This document shows positions 1 to 9,373 of a stretch of 64,000 bases of DNA, piece by piece. The position numbers were made by a program, and so were the translations under genes. Origin of the DNA: Methanolobus psychrotolerans (GTDB lineage: Archaea; Halobacteriota; Methanosarcinia; Methanosarcinales; Methanosarcinaceae); contig NZ_MBKP01000006.1 in NCBI RefSeq assembly GCF_002243045.1, forward strand, positions 1 to 64,000, given 5' to 3'. Numbering within the stretch: the stretch's first letter is position 1; every line of letters starts with the position of its first letter. The notes beneath the pieces are model-generated. The model did not search any database, was not told the origin of the DNA, and saw nothing but the letters and a program-made list of their open reading frames with translations.

Positions 1-2
1 GA

Positions 3-176
3 ATGACGAAAGTACAACAGAAGATATCCGGTACCTTCCGTAGTGAACAAGGTGCGAGAAATTTCTGCCGGATAAGAGGATACGTTTCTACTGTTAGCAA
101 GAATTCCATGTCTGTTATAGACTCGATTAATGCAATATTCTATGAGGGTTCACTTATTCCAATATTGCAGAATTGA
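3..176 (+). pseudogene. IS66-family transposase, C-terminal end (cut by window edge)
   Basis: An open frame running in from the left edge encodes 57 residues ending at a TGA. The peptide contains KVQQKISGTFRSEQGARNFC, then CRIRGYVSTVSKN and a final segment ending LIPILQN. This is the characteristic C-terminal tail of IS66-type transposases (the KISGxFRSexGA and fcRIRgYiST blocks). The ATG at position 3 is probably an internal methionine, because the family protein is about 500 residues long. Whether the rest of the transposase is intact lies outside the window. It sits where cbiQ and cbiO would be expected after cbiMN. Confidence in the family is high; intactness is unknown. Confidence 0.8.
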
Positions 177-213
177 TCGTAGAGAGAGAAATCAGCTTGG
201 TGGAAGGGAGCTA

Positions 214-227
214 GGCTGAATAGTTAC
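214..227. repeat. Putative right terminal inverted repeat of the IS66 element
   Basis: About 40 bp after the transposase stop the sequence reads GGCTGAATAGTTAC, whose reverse complement GTAACTATTCAGCC resembles the GTAA-type ends of IS66 elements in methanogens. IS66 elements usually make an 8-bp target duplication, which would be positions 228-235 here. The left end lies outside the window, so neither the partner repeat nor the duplication can be confirmed. Confidence 0.4.
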
Positions 228-263
228 GAAAAATTAATTGATTTGAGAAAAGTAATAGACATA

Positions 264-305
264 CTATAAAAAGAGTTATGTGTGGGCCTTGGTGGGACAC
301 ACACA
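264..305 (-). terminator. Possible terminator after cbiN
   Basis: Read on the minus strand, a GTGTG...CACAC hairpin with a C/G-rich loop region is followed by CTTTTTATAG. It lies just downstream of the cbiN stop and would end the cbiMN transcript before the IS66 remnant. The stem is short, so the call is tentative. Confidence 0.4.
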
Positions 306-310
306 TTCTT

Positions 311-604
311 TTAGTTACTCTTGCTTTTTCCCTTATAATAACCAATGGTGTATCCAATCACAATTGAACCAAAAGCTGCCTGAAGTGCAAAGAGAAGACT
401 TTCAGTTTCCCCTCCAGGCGGCTCAAACATGTAATCAGCAAACCAAGGTTCCATAGGTTCGTATTCCGGATTGATTTCAGCAACAACATCCCCTGCTGCT
501 CCGTCAGCACCACCGAACTCGGAGCCAGGATTTGCGGCCACTCCATAGAAGAACTGGGCGGCAAAGAGCAATACAATAATACCCACAATATACTCCAGTT
601 TCAT
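311..604 (-). CDS. cbiN: Cobalt transport protein CbiN
   Basis: Accessory membrane subunit of the CbiMNQO energy-coupling cobalt importer; it helps load Co2+ into CbiM for cobalamin synthesis. The 97-residue product has the family layout: an N-terminal transmembrane helix (residues 4-24), an extracytoplasmic loop rich in acidic residues and Pro with the PEYEPMEPWF segment, and a second helix (about 68-90) ending in a Lys-rich tail. Its ATG overlaps the cbiM stop by 4 bp (ATGA), so translation is coupled. The ATPase and T components (cbiO, cbiQ) normally follow but are not present before the window edge. Confidence 0.93.
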   Translation of the reverse strand: MKLEYIVGIIVLLFAAQFFYGVAANPGSEFGGADGAAGDVVAEINPEYEPMEPWFADYMFEPPGGETESLLFALQAAFGSIVIGYTIGYYKGKSKSN

Positions 605-1296
605 TGCATAGCCTCCTTGAGTTTTGTAACCGTCGCAGTAGTAAGAACATTAAGATCAACCAACACATCGCTCTTGATCTGGACCACATATTTCATAATA
701 AGTGCTGTAAGGGCACCTTCCAGTATTGCAAGTGGTACCTGGGTTGTTGCAAATATCCCCGCAAATATCATGAACGAACCCAAAACGCCTCCTTCTGGCG
801 TGGGGAACGCTAATGCCAGTTGGACAGAAGTTACTACATAAGTCACCCAATCTGCAATTGCGGTTGCAAGGAAAACATTCAGGTAGAAGTTCATTCCTGC
901 CTTAGATGCTGCCTTATAGAACATGAAGGCAACCAAAGGACCTATTATTGCCATGGATGCAGCATTTGCGCCAAGCGTTGTTATACCCCCATGTGCCAGG
1001 AAAATTGCCTGATATAAAAGAACAATCACACCGAGAACTGCTGTAATTGCCGGGCCGAAAAGAATGGCTGCCATTCCGGTACCGGTCGGATGAGATGAAC
1101 TTCCGGTAACTGATGGCAATTTAAGAGAGGAAAGAACGAATATAAATGCACCTGCAACCGCCAGTAAAGGTACAACCTCTCGCCTTTCACTTACCAGTTT
1201 ATTCATTTTATACATACCATACAATATCACAGGGATAGAGAATACAAACCACGCCTGCCACCAGGGAGATGGTAGAAAGCCTTCGAATATGTGCAT
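601..1296 (-). CDS. cbiM: Cobalt ECF transporter substrate-binding subunit CbiM
   Basis: Membrane S-component that binds Co2+ through its N-terminal nitrogen and a conserved His. The protein begins MHIFEGFLP, with the family His2 that chelates the metal, and carries the SSHPTGTG motif (His near residue 68) used as a further ligand. About seven hydrophobic segments fill the 231 residues, the usual length. It heads a two-gene unit with cbiN. The start is certain because the Met-His N-terminus is functional in this family. It lies 286 bp from cbiE on the same strand, so it may have its own promoter. Cobalt is in high demand in methylotrophic methanogens, which use corrinoid methyltransferases. 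Confidence 0.95.
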   Translation of the reverse strand: MHIFEGFLPSPWWQAWFVFSIPVILYGMYKMNKLVSERREVVPLLAVAGAFIFVLSSLKLPSVTGSSSHPTGTGMAAILFGPAITAVLGVIVLLYQAIFLAHGGITTLGANAASMAIIGPLVAFMFYKAASKAGMNFYLNVFLATAIADWVTYVVTSVQLALAFPTPEGGVLGSFMIFAGIFATTQVPLAILEGALTALIMKYVVQIKSDVLVDLNVLTTATVTKLKEAMQ

Positions 1297-1431
1297 TAAT
1301 TGTCACCTTCCATTTTTGATCACCAGACATAATCAACTAAATTTGATTTGAATATGGGATGTAATATGTTATGGTAGATAAACATAACGATTCTTGAAAA
1401 CGATTAAGTTTGTTTCTATCAAAGATAACAA

Positions 1432-1441
1432 GTATATAAAT
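1432..1441 (-). promoter_or_regulatory. Candidate TATA box for cbiMN in the 1297-1582 gap
   Basis: On the minus strand the gap contains TTATTTATATACTT, a good archaeal TATA box. It would place transcription start roughly 110 nt upstream of cbiM, giving an unusually long leader. No riboswitch fold could be recognised by eye. Nothing coding was found in 1297-1582: the only open frame there has no family resemblance and is AT-rich. Confidence 0.4.
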
Positions 1442-1582
1442 AACATGGAACTACCTGTGTAGATAACAAAACGTACGTATCTGGATATAGTACATATACA
1501 TATGAATGAATAAGAAGAAGGACAAAAATACAAAACAGAATAGATTGTGCAAATGCAACAATAAGATTTGCCTGAAAACAAT

Positions 1583-2164
1583 CTAACGTACAACTATAAT
1601 ACAGTACATATCAGAATGATTCTCCGGCGGTTGGGCTACAGTACCACATACAGCACGCTCATGAGGATATCCTATGTCCTCATAGATACATATCCTTGCA
1701 TCAAAATCCATTTCCTGAAGAACTGCAGCCACTTCCTTTGAACCAAAACTATCAGCTGGCAGCAGAAAAATGTTCTTACCCAGACCAACTTCCCTGATAA
1801 GAGCTTCTTTTGCAGGAGCAGGATCCCTGCCATGGGCAGTAATGAGAGCCATGTTTGACATCTCAACATGAAAACGGGCACATGCAGCCTGTATAGAGGA
1901 TACCCCTGTAACAACCCTGTCGTTTTCCGTGGCGAATTTACCAAGGCCTGAGAACATTGGGTCCCCGGTAGATAATATAACAGCGTCAGCAGGTAAAAGA
2001 TGAAGGTTCTTGTAATCCCTGATCAGATGAGCCTCACATCTGATGAACTCTTCTGCAAGTTCGATGGAGCGACTGGAACCATATATGACCGGAGCATTGC
2101 TAATGACATCTATGGCTTCCTGAGTCAGCATATTAGGCCCGACACCGACACCCACTATGATCAT
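1583..2164 (-). CDS. cbiE: Cobalt-precorrin-7 C5-methyltransferase
   Basis: SAM-dependent methyltransferase of the anaerobic corrin pathway, methylating C5 of cobalt-precorrin-7. The 193-residue protein has the tetrapyrrole methylase fold signature: an N-terminal [13 protein letters not shown] glycine-rich loop, then [13 protein letters not shown] (the GDPxFxG motif) near residue 65, and the [10 protein letters not shown] segment that builds the SAM pocket. Its length matches stand-alone CbiE without the fused CbiT decarboxylase domain. The start overlaps the cbiD stop by 4 bp, so both are translated from one message. Confidence 0.93.
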   Translation of the reverse strand: MIIVGVGVGPNMLTQEAIDVISNAPVIYGSSRSIELAEEFIRCEAHLIRDYKNLHLLPADAVILSTGDPMFSGLGKFATENDRVVTGVSSIQAACARFHVEMSNMALITAHGRDPAPAKEALIREVGLGKNIFLLPADSFGSKEVAAVLQEMDFDARICIYEDIGYPHERAVCGTVAQPPENHSDMYCIIVVR

Positions 2165-3177
2165 ATTGATTCCCCGCTGTCCATCAACACAGTCCCATCC
2201 CTGTCAACAACAACAATACGAGCACCATTGCCTTTTTCCACAGCCATGTCAAAGGCCTGCTTCATGCGCTCGTTCTGCGGATCAAGCTCAAGCATCTCGA
2301 CTACTGTGGCAAAACCACTGTCCTTCAGCATGTCGGGATTACCCCATTTTAACACAAGACCCGGCAGTCCGCAAATAACAACATCGCCGTGAGCAGCATT
2401 TACAGCTTCTGAAATACGACTTCCGGCAAGTATAACAGTGTGATCGGGGAAAAGCATCGTTGAATATCTTATGCCAATCCGTCCGGTAGTGAGTACAACC
2501 TTGTCGGAACACCTGATGAGATCTCCTTTCATTTCGCCGAGATGGTCGTTCCAGGGTTCTACAAAACCGGTTGTTCCAAGGATAGATATGCCATCTATTA
2601 CACCTATACGGCTATTAAGAGTCTGCTTTGCAATCTCTTTGCCACGTGGAAGATAGATCGTCACCTCTGCGCCTTTCAGACCAAGTTCCTCAACAGCCTC
2701 GGCAATTGACGCCTGTATCTGTTCCATGGGACGTGGATTGATAGCAGGATGCCCTTTTTTGGATTCAAGACCACTGCGGGTGACAATCCCTATACCCTCA
2801 CCTGCATAAACCGTGATGCCATCTGCCTCCCTGGCGTCGGCGGCAAATTCAAGACCCCGGGTAATATCAGATTCATGGTCATTATACATCTTTACCGCAA
2901 CAGCATGCCCCTTACTACCAGTGACATCCAGTTCTGCCCGAAGGCCAACCGGTGTTGGTACTGAAACATGGGTCACATCTCCTGCAAGGGAGAGAACTGC
3001 TGCCTTTGCAGCCATTGCTGCAGTAGTCCCGGTAGTATAACCCCTCTTCAGTACAGAACCGTCGCTTAAAACAACAAGCATTCCGCTCTTTATACCTGCT
3101 TCCAGCTCTGCACGTGGCATTTTTGAGCGATCCAGCCACTCGTCTGGAATCTTGGATTTATTTACCGGGTCGATCAT
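2161..3177 (-). CDS. cbiD: Cobalt-precorrin-5B C1-methyltransferase
   Basis: Methylates C1 of cobalt-precorrin-5B in anaerobic cobalamin synthesis. The 338-residue protein carries the diagnostic [18 protein letters not shown] block near residue 44 and INPRPMEQI and [11 protein letters not shown] segments found in CbiD. It is the first gene of a cbiD-cbiE pair; the gene upstream on the same strand is mutL, 41 bp away, so read-through from mutL is possible. The remaining corrin-ring enzymes are not in this window. Confidence 0.94.
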   Translation of the reverse strand: MIDPVNKSKIPDEWLDRSKMPRAELEAGIKSGMLVVLSDGSVLKRGYTTGTTAAMAAKAAVLSLAGDVTHVSVPTPVGLRAELDVTGSKGHAVAVKMYNDHESDITRGLEFAADAREADGITVYAGEGIGIVTRSGLESKKGHPAINPRPMEQIQASIAEAVEELGLKGAEVTIYLPRGKEIAKQTLNSRIGVIDGISILGTTGFVEPWNDHLGEMKGDLIRCSDKVVLTTGRIGIRYSTMLFPDHTVILAGSRISEAVNAAHGDVVICGLPGLVLKWGNPDMLKDSGFATVVEMLELDPQNERMKQAFDMAVEKGNGARIVVVDRDGTVLMDSGESI

Positions 3178-3218
3178 CTCAGGTCAATTGTAATTAATAC
3201 TTTTAAAATCTACCGACT

Positions 3219-5138
3219 CTACCCGGTCCTTTTGAACATCTTAGCCAGTTCGTCCTTAGTAAAGGATATCATGGTAGGGCGCCCATGTGGACATGTATAC
3301 GGATTGCTGCAGCGCATCAACTGACGGAGGAGAGCCTCCATCTGCCCCGTATTGCAGACTGCACCTGCCTTGATAGCTGCCCTGCATGCCATAGTACTGC
3401 AAAGGAGGTCATATCTTTCAGTATCCTCCTTCACCCGCCCCGTGGACAAGAGGTCAGAGATGATATCATGTATTACATCAGTATCCTCAAGTTTTCCGAA
3501 AATACTGGGAACTGTGGTCACTACATAGCTCTTTGGACCAAACTCTGAAATAGAGAAACCCATTTTCTCAAGCTGGGGAATAAAATCATCAATTATAGTT
3601 TTTTCCTTCTGGTTCAGGTCAAGCGTCACTGGAGTGATAAGCTCCTGCCAGGCCATGTCCTGCATCCTGAGTACCTGCTCATACATTATACGTTCATGGG
3701 CAGCATGCTGGTCTATGAGTATCAGCATGCCATCCATCTCGCTCAGTATATAAAGATCGGCATACTGCCCGTATACTTTCACATCGGATGGCTTGAAAGA
3801 AGTACTAAGCTCTGGCACCTCTTCCTGCGTAACGCTCATTTGCAGCCTCTCACTTTTCTTCAAACGCCTCTGGGTATCCTTTGCAGGATAGTGATAAGGT
3901 TCCTTATTCTCTTTGAGGACACCGCTTTGTGATGGAGTTTCCTGATATGCATCTGGAATTTGCGGCTTATCTACAACTTCCGGCACTTCTGACTCATCCA
4001 GCGTTTTACCATTTTCCCGGCTTTCTTTTATTTCAGGCTCCTGTAAAAATGAATGTAAAGGCATATCCTTTTTCTTAACCTGCACTTCAGGGATCAGTGA
4101 TTCTTTTCCAAGTGCTTCCTCTACGGCAGAGATGAGCATGACCTCTATTTCTTTTTCATGGCTCAGCCTGACTTCCCTCTTTGCCGGATGAACATTTACA
4201 TCCACATTCACCGGATCGATCATGAAATTCAGGAAGGCTGCCGGATAGCGACCTTTTGGAAGCAAAGTATAGTACCCAAGCCTTACAGCATTGCTTATCT
4301 GGTTTGAGAAGATAGACCTCCCATTGATAAAGAAGACCTGCAGGTCTTTTCCGCTCCTTGTGAGTTCCGGTTTTGAGATATAACCTGTAATAGTGATCAA
4401 ATCAGATTCATATTCCACCGGAACAAGGGAACGTGCAACATCGGTACCATAAAGATGAACAATGCTATCCAGCATCTTAACCGAGGAAGGTGATCTTAGT
4501 GATACCTTACCATCTACCACAAGCGTGAATGAAACATCAGGATGTGAAAGTGAGTTTCTGGAAACTACATCAACAATATGAGCAAGTTCTGTCCTTGCAC
4601 TCTTAAGATACTTCTTGCGGGCAGGTGTGCTGTAGAACAAATCGTTGACAAGTATGCTTGTTCCTACGGCAGTGCCTGCTGAAGTGATACTTCTGATACC
4701 GCTGGTGTCAACAACAACCTTCGTTCCCTCTATTTCACCTTCCTGTCGGGTGACAAGTTCCACCCTTGCAACCGAAGCAATGGAAGCCAGTGCCTCTCCC
4801 CTAAACCCCATAGTTATAATATGATTGAGGTCCTCGATAGTGTTTATTTTGCTGGTGGCGTGTTTCTTAAAGGCAAGGGACGCATCCATATGGCTCATTC
4901 CGGCACCATTGTCCACAACCAAAATGCTTTTCGTGCCATACCCCCCTATTTCCACTCGAACATCAGTTGCATGAGCATCAACAGAGTTCTCAATGAGCTC
5001 CTTCACCACAGAAGCTGGGCGCTCAATCACTTCTCCCGCTGCTATTTTATTGATGGTGGACTCGTCCAGTAATTTTATTCTGGAACCTTTAATATCACAT
5101 GCTTTATCTGTCATCTGCCACTTCCTGTCCACGTACAT
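3219..5138 (-). CDS. mutL: DNA mismatch repair protein MutL (endonuclease type)
   Basis: GHKL ATPase that links mismatch recognition by MutS to strand incision. The N-terminal domain (about residues 20-340) has NKIAAGEVIERPASVVKELI, the DNGAGM motif and GFRGEALASIASV. After a low-complexity charged linker (about 350-450) the C-terminal domain carries DQHAAHERIMYE starting at Asp476, the metal-binding endonuclease motif of non-methyl-directed MutL, plus ACRAAIKAG and CPHGRP near the end. The nuclease is therefore expected to be active. Two starts are possible, 5138 and 5114. I keep 5138 because the promoter element shared with mutS lies 30 nt upstream of it, the same spacing as in mutS; 5114 has a slightly better purine-rich stretch. 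The gene was probably acquired from bacteria in the Methanosarcinales ancestor. Confidence 0.96.
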   Translation of the reverse strand: MYVDRKWQMTDKACDIKGSRIKLLDESTINKIAAGEVIERPASVVKELIENSVDAHATDVRVEIGGYGTKSILVVDNGAGMSHMDASLAFKKHATSKINTIEDLNHIITMGFRGEALASIASVARVELVTRQEGEIEGTKVVVDTSGIRSITSAGTAVGTSILVNDLFYSTPARKKYLKSARTELAHIVDVVSRNSLSHPDVSFTLVVDGKVSLRSPSSVKMLDSIVHLYGTDVARSLVPVEYESDLITITGYISKPELTRSGKDLQVFFINGRSIFSNQISNAVRLGYYTLLPKGRYPAAFLNFMIDPVNVDVNVHPAKREVRLSHEKEIEVMLISAVEEALGKESLIPEVQVKKKDMPLHSFLQEPEIKESRENGKTLDESEVPEVVDKPQIPDAYQETPSQSGVLKENKEPYHYPAKDTQRRLKKSERLQMSVTQEEVPELSTSFKPSDVKVYGQYADLYILSEMDGMLILIDQHAAHERIMYEQVLRMQDMAWQELITPVTLDLNQKEKTIIDDFIPQLEKMGFSISEFGPKSYVVTTVPSIFGKLEDTDVIHDIISDLLSTGRVKEDTERYDLLCSTMACRAAIKAGAVCNTGQMEALLRQLMRCSNPYTCPHGRPTMISFTKDELAKMFKRTG

Positions 5139-5167
5139 TACCTGTATAGGATCTTTTACGGCAAAAC

Positions 5168-5199
5168 TATCTGGTTGTTAGTATTTTTTTGTTTGCATT
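5168..5199 (-). promoter_or_regulatory. mutL promoter element, shared with mutS
   Basis: A 32-bp block upstream of mutL is identical at 30 of 32 positions to the block at 9232-9263 upstream of mutS. On the coding strand it contains AATGCAAACA followed by an A-run and ATACTAAC, a plausible BRE/TATA pair, then CCAGATA. The end nearest the gene is 30 nt from the 5138 start. The conserved part extends beyond a TATA box, which suggests a regulator site or strict promoter conservation. Confidence 0.7.
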
Positions 5200-5298
5200 A
5201 GCGAATTGACAATTGATAAGTGAATATTGTAAAATGAAGTGCCAACACTCTTATATCAATTCATGCTTTTGGAAGCACATAAAATTTGAAGGTCTTAC

Positions 5299-6489
5299 AT
5301 GGACAATCCCGGTAAACTAAAAAACATAGTGCCTTTGCTAGCTCTTTTAACAGCCTTTCCGGCATTTTCCACAGACATGATACTGCCTGCAATCCCATCC
5401 CTTGCCATGATGTGGAATGAACCACTTGCAGTGGTCAATTTGATCCTCATTTGTTTTTTTGTCACCTATGGATTCTTCCTGCTTTTCTACGGTCCGATAT
5501 CGGATAGATACGGCCGCCGGAAACCATTGATCATCGGAATTTCACTGTACATATTTGCCAGTATGCTGTGTGCTACGGCGAACAATGCAACCACATTAAT
5601 AGCATTTCGCATACTGCAGGCTGCGGGAGCTGCCGCTGGTTCATCATTGTCCATGGCCATGACAAAAGACATCTTTTCAGGAAATGAAAGACAGAGGATA
5701 CTTGCCTATATAGCCATAATCATGGCACTGGCCCCTATGTTTGCACCTATTGTAGGAGGATGGATGTTAGCATATCTTTCCTGGCATTGGATATTCGTTG
5801 CCCAAGGAGTAATGGGTCTCATCGGCCTCCTGGGTGTCCTGAGAACGCCAGAAACGTTGAAAGAAATGTCAGAAACACCTTTGTCAAAGGTCATGCATTC
5901 TTATGGCAGTCTGTTACTTAACAAAAATTATGTAATCATGGTCCTGCTGATGTCCGTGAGCCTTTTACCATTATACAGTTTCATTGCAGGCTCTTCATCA
6001 TTATACATTAACGGATTTGGTCTGAGCGAGCAGAATTTCAGCTATTTCTTTGCCTTTAACGCCTTGGCCCTGATGGCGGGATCAATGTCATGCCTGAAAC
6101 TGACAGATAGAATAAAACCCAAACACCTGATAACTGCCGGTTTTGCAGGAATAGCAGTAGGAGCTGCACTTATTTTAATAATCGGTCAGCATGGACCCTG
6201 GAGCTTTGCTATTCCCATGGCACTGGTCACATATTCCATTGGCATCAGCAGGCCTCCAAGCAACCATCTCGTGCTTGAGCAAGTCCACAAAGATGCTGGC
6301 TCTGCTTCTTCCCTATTGATATTCACATATTTCACCCTTGGAGCTGTGGGCATGTGGCTAGTGTCCCAGGACTGGATGGACAGAATGCAAATATTGGGTA
6401 CCATCACTTTAAGCTGCGGTGTTCTTGTGTTGATCGCATGGATGATCTTACAGAAAAAAGGCATTGGTGCAAACCAACCCCTGGAATGA
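5299..6489 (+). CDS. MFS drug exporter of the Bcr/CflA type
   Basis: Predicted proton-coupled efflux protein of the major facilitator superfamily, 396 residues with about 12 membrane helices. The first helix carries FPAFSTDMILPAIPSL, the D(M/T)YLPAxP signature of the Bcr/CflA/TetA(DHA1) group, and the loop between helices 2 and 3 has GPISDRYGRRKPL (motif A). The motif C region is GGWMLAYLSWHWIF. It is transcribed divergently from mutL, with a short purine-rich site (GAAGGTC) before the ATG. The substrate cannot be told from sequence. It converges on mutS with a T-rich stretch (6520-6545) that may stop both transcripts. Confidence 0.88.
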   Translation: MDNPGKLKNIVPLLALLTAFPAFSTDMILPAIPSLAMMWNEPLAVVNLILICFFVTYGFFLLFYGPISDRYGRRKPLIIGISLYIFASMLCATANNATTLIAFRILQAAGAAAGSSLSMAMTKDIFSGNERQRILAYIAIIMALAPMFAPIVGGWMLAYLSWHWIFVAQGVMGLIGLLGVLRTPETLKEMSETPLSKVMHSYGSLLLNKNYVIMVLLMSVSLLPLYSFIAGSSSLYINGFGLSEQNFSYFFAFNALALMAGSMSCLKLTDRIKPKHLITAGFAGIAVGAALILIIGQHGPWSFAIPMALVTYSIGISRPPSNHLVLEQVHKDAGSASSLLIFTYFTLGAVGMWLVSQDWMDRMQILGTITLSCGVLVLIAWMILQKKGIGANQPLE

Positions 6490-6543
6490 GGCGAATAAGC
6501 ACATGAAGACCTCCAAATTGGAATTAGTTCTTTATTTTATTAG

Positions 6544-9201
6544 TTATTTATCTTTCTGAAGCCTGCTTTTGAGCTGGCTGAGCCGGTTCAGAGCTTCAAT
6601 CGGCGTCATAGAGTTAACGTCCATTTTCTTAAGTTCCTCAACAACAGGATGTAGCCTGCCATCATCACCAGAAGCTGACTGATCGAACAGTATCAGCTGG
6701 GTATATTTGGCACTGCTGCGCTGCTTCTTCCTTCCCTTACGGTCGTCTTCACTGATAACACACTCATTCTCGATATCCTCGAGGATCTCCTTGGCCCGCG
6801 TGGTGACTGCATGCGGAACACCGGCTATTCTTGCAACATGGATACCATAACTCCGGTCAGTTGCGCCCGGCACGATCTTACGCAGGAACACGAGGTCATC
6901 ACCATCTTCCTTTACAGCGATATGGTAATTCCTTACACGTTTTAGGTTGCCTGCAATATCTGTGAGCTGGTGGTAGTGTGTGGCGAAAAGTGACCTGACA
7001 CCCACTCGCCCTTTGTTATGAATGTATTCCACTACAGCCTTTGCGATACTGTAACCGTCATAAGTACTGGTACCCCTGCCGATCTCATCCAGCAGCACCA
7101 GACTTTTAGGAGTTGCATTGTTCAGGATGTTTGCAAGCTCCACCATTTCAACCATGAAAGTACTCTGCCCGCTTGCAAGGTCATCAAAGGCTCCAACCCT
7201 TGTAAAAACCCTGTCCACAATACCGATGGAAGCGTGGGAAGAAGGTACGAAAGACCCTGCCTGCGCCATAATGACTATCATGGCAATCTGCCTCATGTAT
7301 GTGGATTTACCGGCCATGTTCGGACCGGTTATAAGCTGGAACTGGTTCTCACTGCAATCCATTTCCGTATCATTTGGAACAAAACCACCCGGAACTGTGC
7401 TTTCTACGACCGGATGCCTGCCATCCCGGATAAGTAGACGACAGTCAGGTGTTATTGCAGGTCTTACGTAATTGTTGTTGGCGGCCACTTCACCAAGATT
7501 TGCCATTACATCCAGCATGCCAATGAAACCGGCAGTTTCCTGTAACTCCTTTGAGTGTGATGCGACTGTGGAATTGATCTCACAGAGCAGTTCATACTCA
7601 AGGGCTGTCATCTTCTCATCAGCAGAAAGAATGGCACTTTCACGTTCCTTGAGTTCAGGAGTGTAGAACCTCTCAGCATTGGTCATGGTCTGCTTCCTGA
7701 TATAATCATCAGGAACCTGTGATACATTGGCCTTTGTGACCTCAAGATAATAACCGAATACCCTGTTGTAACCGACCTTCATGGACTTGATGCCTGTCCT
7801 GTCACGCTCCTTCTGCTGGAACTTTGCAACCCACTGCTTACCGTTCTTGGAGAGGTCTGCCAGCTCATCAAGCTGTTCATTGTACCCTGGCCTTATCATC
7901 CCGCCATCCCTGACACTCAGTGGTGGCTCTTCCACAATGGCCCTATCTATGAGTTTTGCAAGCTCATCCAGTTTCCCGAAAGAAGATAATTGTGATACGA
8001 TATTCTCCAGCAGGTCAACACCTTTGCATTCCTGAAGAGATCCAATTAGAAGAGGAACAGATTCAAGTGACCTTTTTAATGCTACAAGGTCCCTTGCATT
8101 GGAATTGCCATACATTACCCTTCCTACAAGCCGTTCCATGTCCTTTACATAGGAAAGGTGGGCGCGGATGTCAAATCTAACGAATGTATTGTCCTGGAAC
8201 CAGGCAACCGCATCCAGGCGGTCATTGATAGCATCAACCGAGATAAGAGGTTTCAGGAGCCATTTCTGGAGCAGTCTCTTTCCCATAGGAGTCTTTGTCT
8301 CATCGAGCACTCCGAGAAGAGAAGAATTATTTCCCTCTCCCCTTACATTCCTGACTATCTCGAGGTTCCTCAGGGTGATGGCATCCAGTACCATGAACTC
8401 GGAATCAAAATAAGTCTTCAGGGACTGCACCTGCGACAGTTCCCTCATCTGTGTATCCATTGCATACCGCAATGCTGCTCCTGCAGATGATACCGCACAA
8501 GGTAATTCACTGCAACCCATACCTTCGAGAGTTGAGACTTTAAAGTGCTCAGTGAGAACTTTTTCAGCCCTCTTGAAATCAAAAGCATCCTCATCGAACT
8601 CATGAACGATGATCCTCTGTTCTTTAATACGTTCTGTGAGATGTGGATCTTTAAGCATGGAGCGCGACATGATACATTCCGATGGCCCCATGCGTGCAGC
8701 CTCACTGGCAATCCTGTCGTACGGAGCATTGTCTGTAAGCTGCGTGGTCAGGAATTCCCCGGTAGAAATATCAAGGAACGAAATACCGTATTCATCTTTT
8801 TCACCATACACAGCCATAAGATAGTTGTTCGAGGAATCGGAGAACATGGAAGAATCCATAGCAGTCCCCGGTGTGACCACACGTACAACCCCTCTTTTCA
8901 CAACGCCTTTTGCTTTCTTCGGGTCCTCAAGCTGTTCACATATAGCAACCTTGTACCCTTTTTTGATAAGCCGGGGAAGATAATTATCAATAGCATGATA
9001 AGGGATGCCTGCAAGCGGCATCTTCTCCCCGTCCCTTCCTTTCCCGCGGGTTGTCAGGGTAATCTCAAGTTCCTTTGCAATTGTTTTAGCATCCTCTCCG
9101 AAGGATTCGTAAAAATCCCCCATCCTGAAGAATATGAGGGCATCCTTATGCTCTTCCTTAGCCGAGTAGTACTGCTGCATGGCAGGGGTCATTTTTTCCA
9201 T
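6544..9201 (-). CDS. mutS: DNA mismatch repair ATPase MutS
   Basis: Mismatch-recognition protein, 885 residues as usual for MutS1. Domain I begins MEKMTPAMQQYY and holds Phe30-Tyr-Glu32 in FRMGDFYESF, the Phe-x-Glu motif that stacks on the mispair. The ATPase domain has GPNMAGKST from residue 626 (Walker A), LVLLDEIGRGTSTYDG (Walker B) and FATHYHQL. The C-terminus has the short helical dimer region. It lies 1.4 kb from mutL on the same strand with the MFS gene between them on the opposite strand, so the two cannot share one transcript but do share a promoter element. The TM2-domain gene starts divergently. Confidence 0.97.
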   Translation of the reverse strand: MEKMTPAMQQYYSAKEEHKDALIFFRMGDFYESFGEDAKTIAKELEITLTTRGKGRDGEKMPLAGIPYHAIDNYLPRLIKKGYKVAICEQLEDPKKAKGVVKRGVVRVVTPGTAMDSSMFSDSSNNYLMAVYGEKDEYGISFLDISTGEFLTTQLTDNAPYDRIASEAARMGPSECIMSRSMLKDPHLTERIKEQRIIVHEFDEDAFDFKRAEKVLTEHFKVSTLEGMGCSELPCAVSSAGAALRYAMDTQMRELSQVQSLKTYFDSEFMVLDAITLRNLEIVRNVRGEGNNSSLLGVLDETKTPMGKRLLQKWLLKPLISVDAINDRLDAVAWFQDNTFVRFDIRAHLSYVKDMERLVGRVMYGNSNARDLVALKRSLESVPLLIGSLQECKGVDLLENIVSQLSSFGKLDELAKLIDRAIVEEPPLSVRDGGMIRPGYNEQLDELADLSKNGKQWVAKFQQKERDRTGIKSMKVGYNRVFGYYLEVTKANVSQVPDDYIRKQTMTNAERFYTPELKERESAILSADEKMTALEYELLCEINSTVASHSKELQETAGFIGMLDVMANLGEVAANNNYVRPAITPDCRLLIRDGRHPVVESTVPGGFVPNDTEMDCSENQFQLITGPNMAGKSTYMRQIAMIVIMAQAGSFVPSSHASIGIVDRVFTRVGAFDDLASGQSTFMVEMVELANILNNATPKSLVLLDEIGRGTSTYDGYSIAKAVVEYIHNKGRVGVRSLFATHYHQLTDIAGNLKRVRNYHIAVKEDGDDLVFLRKIVPGATDRSYGIHVARIAGVPHAVTTRAKEILEDIENECVISEDDRKGRKKQRSSAKYTQLILFDQSASGDDGRLHPVVEELKKMDVNSMTPIEALNRLSQLKSRLQKDK

Positions 9202-9231
9202 ATTGACTCACAAAGAATTGGTGCTGCAAAT

Positions 9232-9263
9232 TATCTGGCTGTTAGTATTTTTGTGTTTGCATT
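9232..9263 (-). promoter_or_regulatory. mutS promoter element, shared with mutL
   Basis: Second copy of the 32-bp element seen at 5168-5199, with only two substitutions. It ends 31 nt before the mutS ATG, against 30 nt for mutL. The A-rich ATACTAAC core is a candidate TATA box and would give a leader of about 10-20 nt. Confidence 0.7.
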
Positions 9264-9373
9264 GGGAAGGGAAATAACAACCTATATTAATCAGACACCA
9301 GTTTTATAGAATTGGGAATAAAATTTATTCTTTGTCCGATCGAGTGGAATGTTTGGATCAAAGAGGTGATCTA

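Noticed and set aside
1369-1593. 74-residue frame on the minus strand between cbiE and cbiM
   Set aside because: Low-complexity Ile/Tyr/Cys-rich translation of AT-rich DNA, no ribosome site, overlaps the cbiM leader and TATA box.
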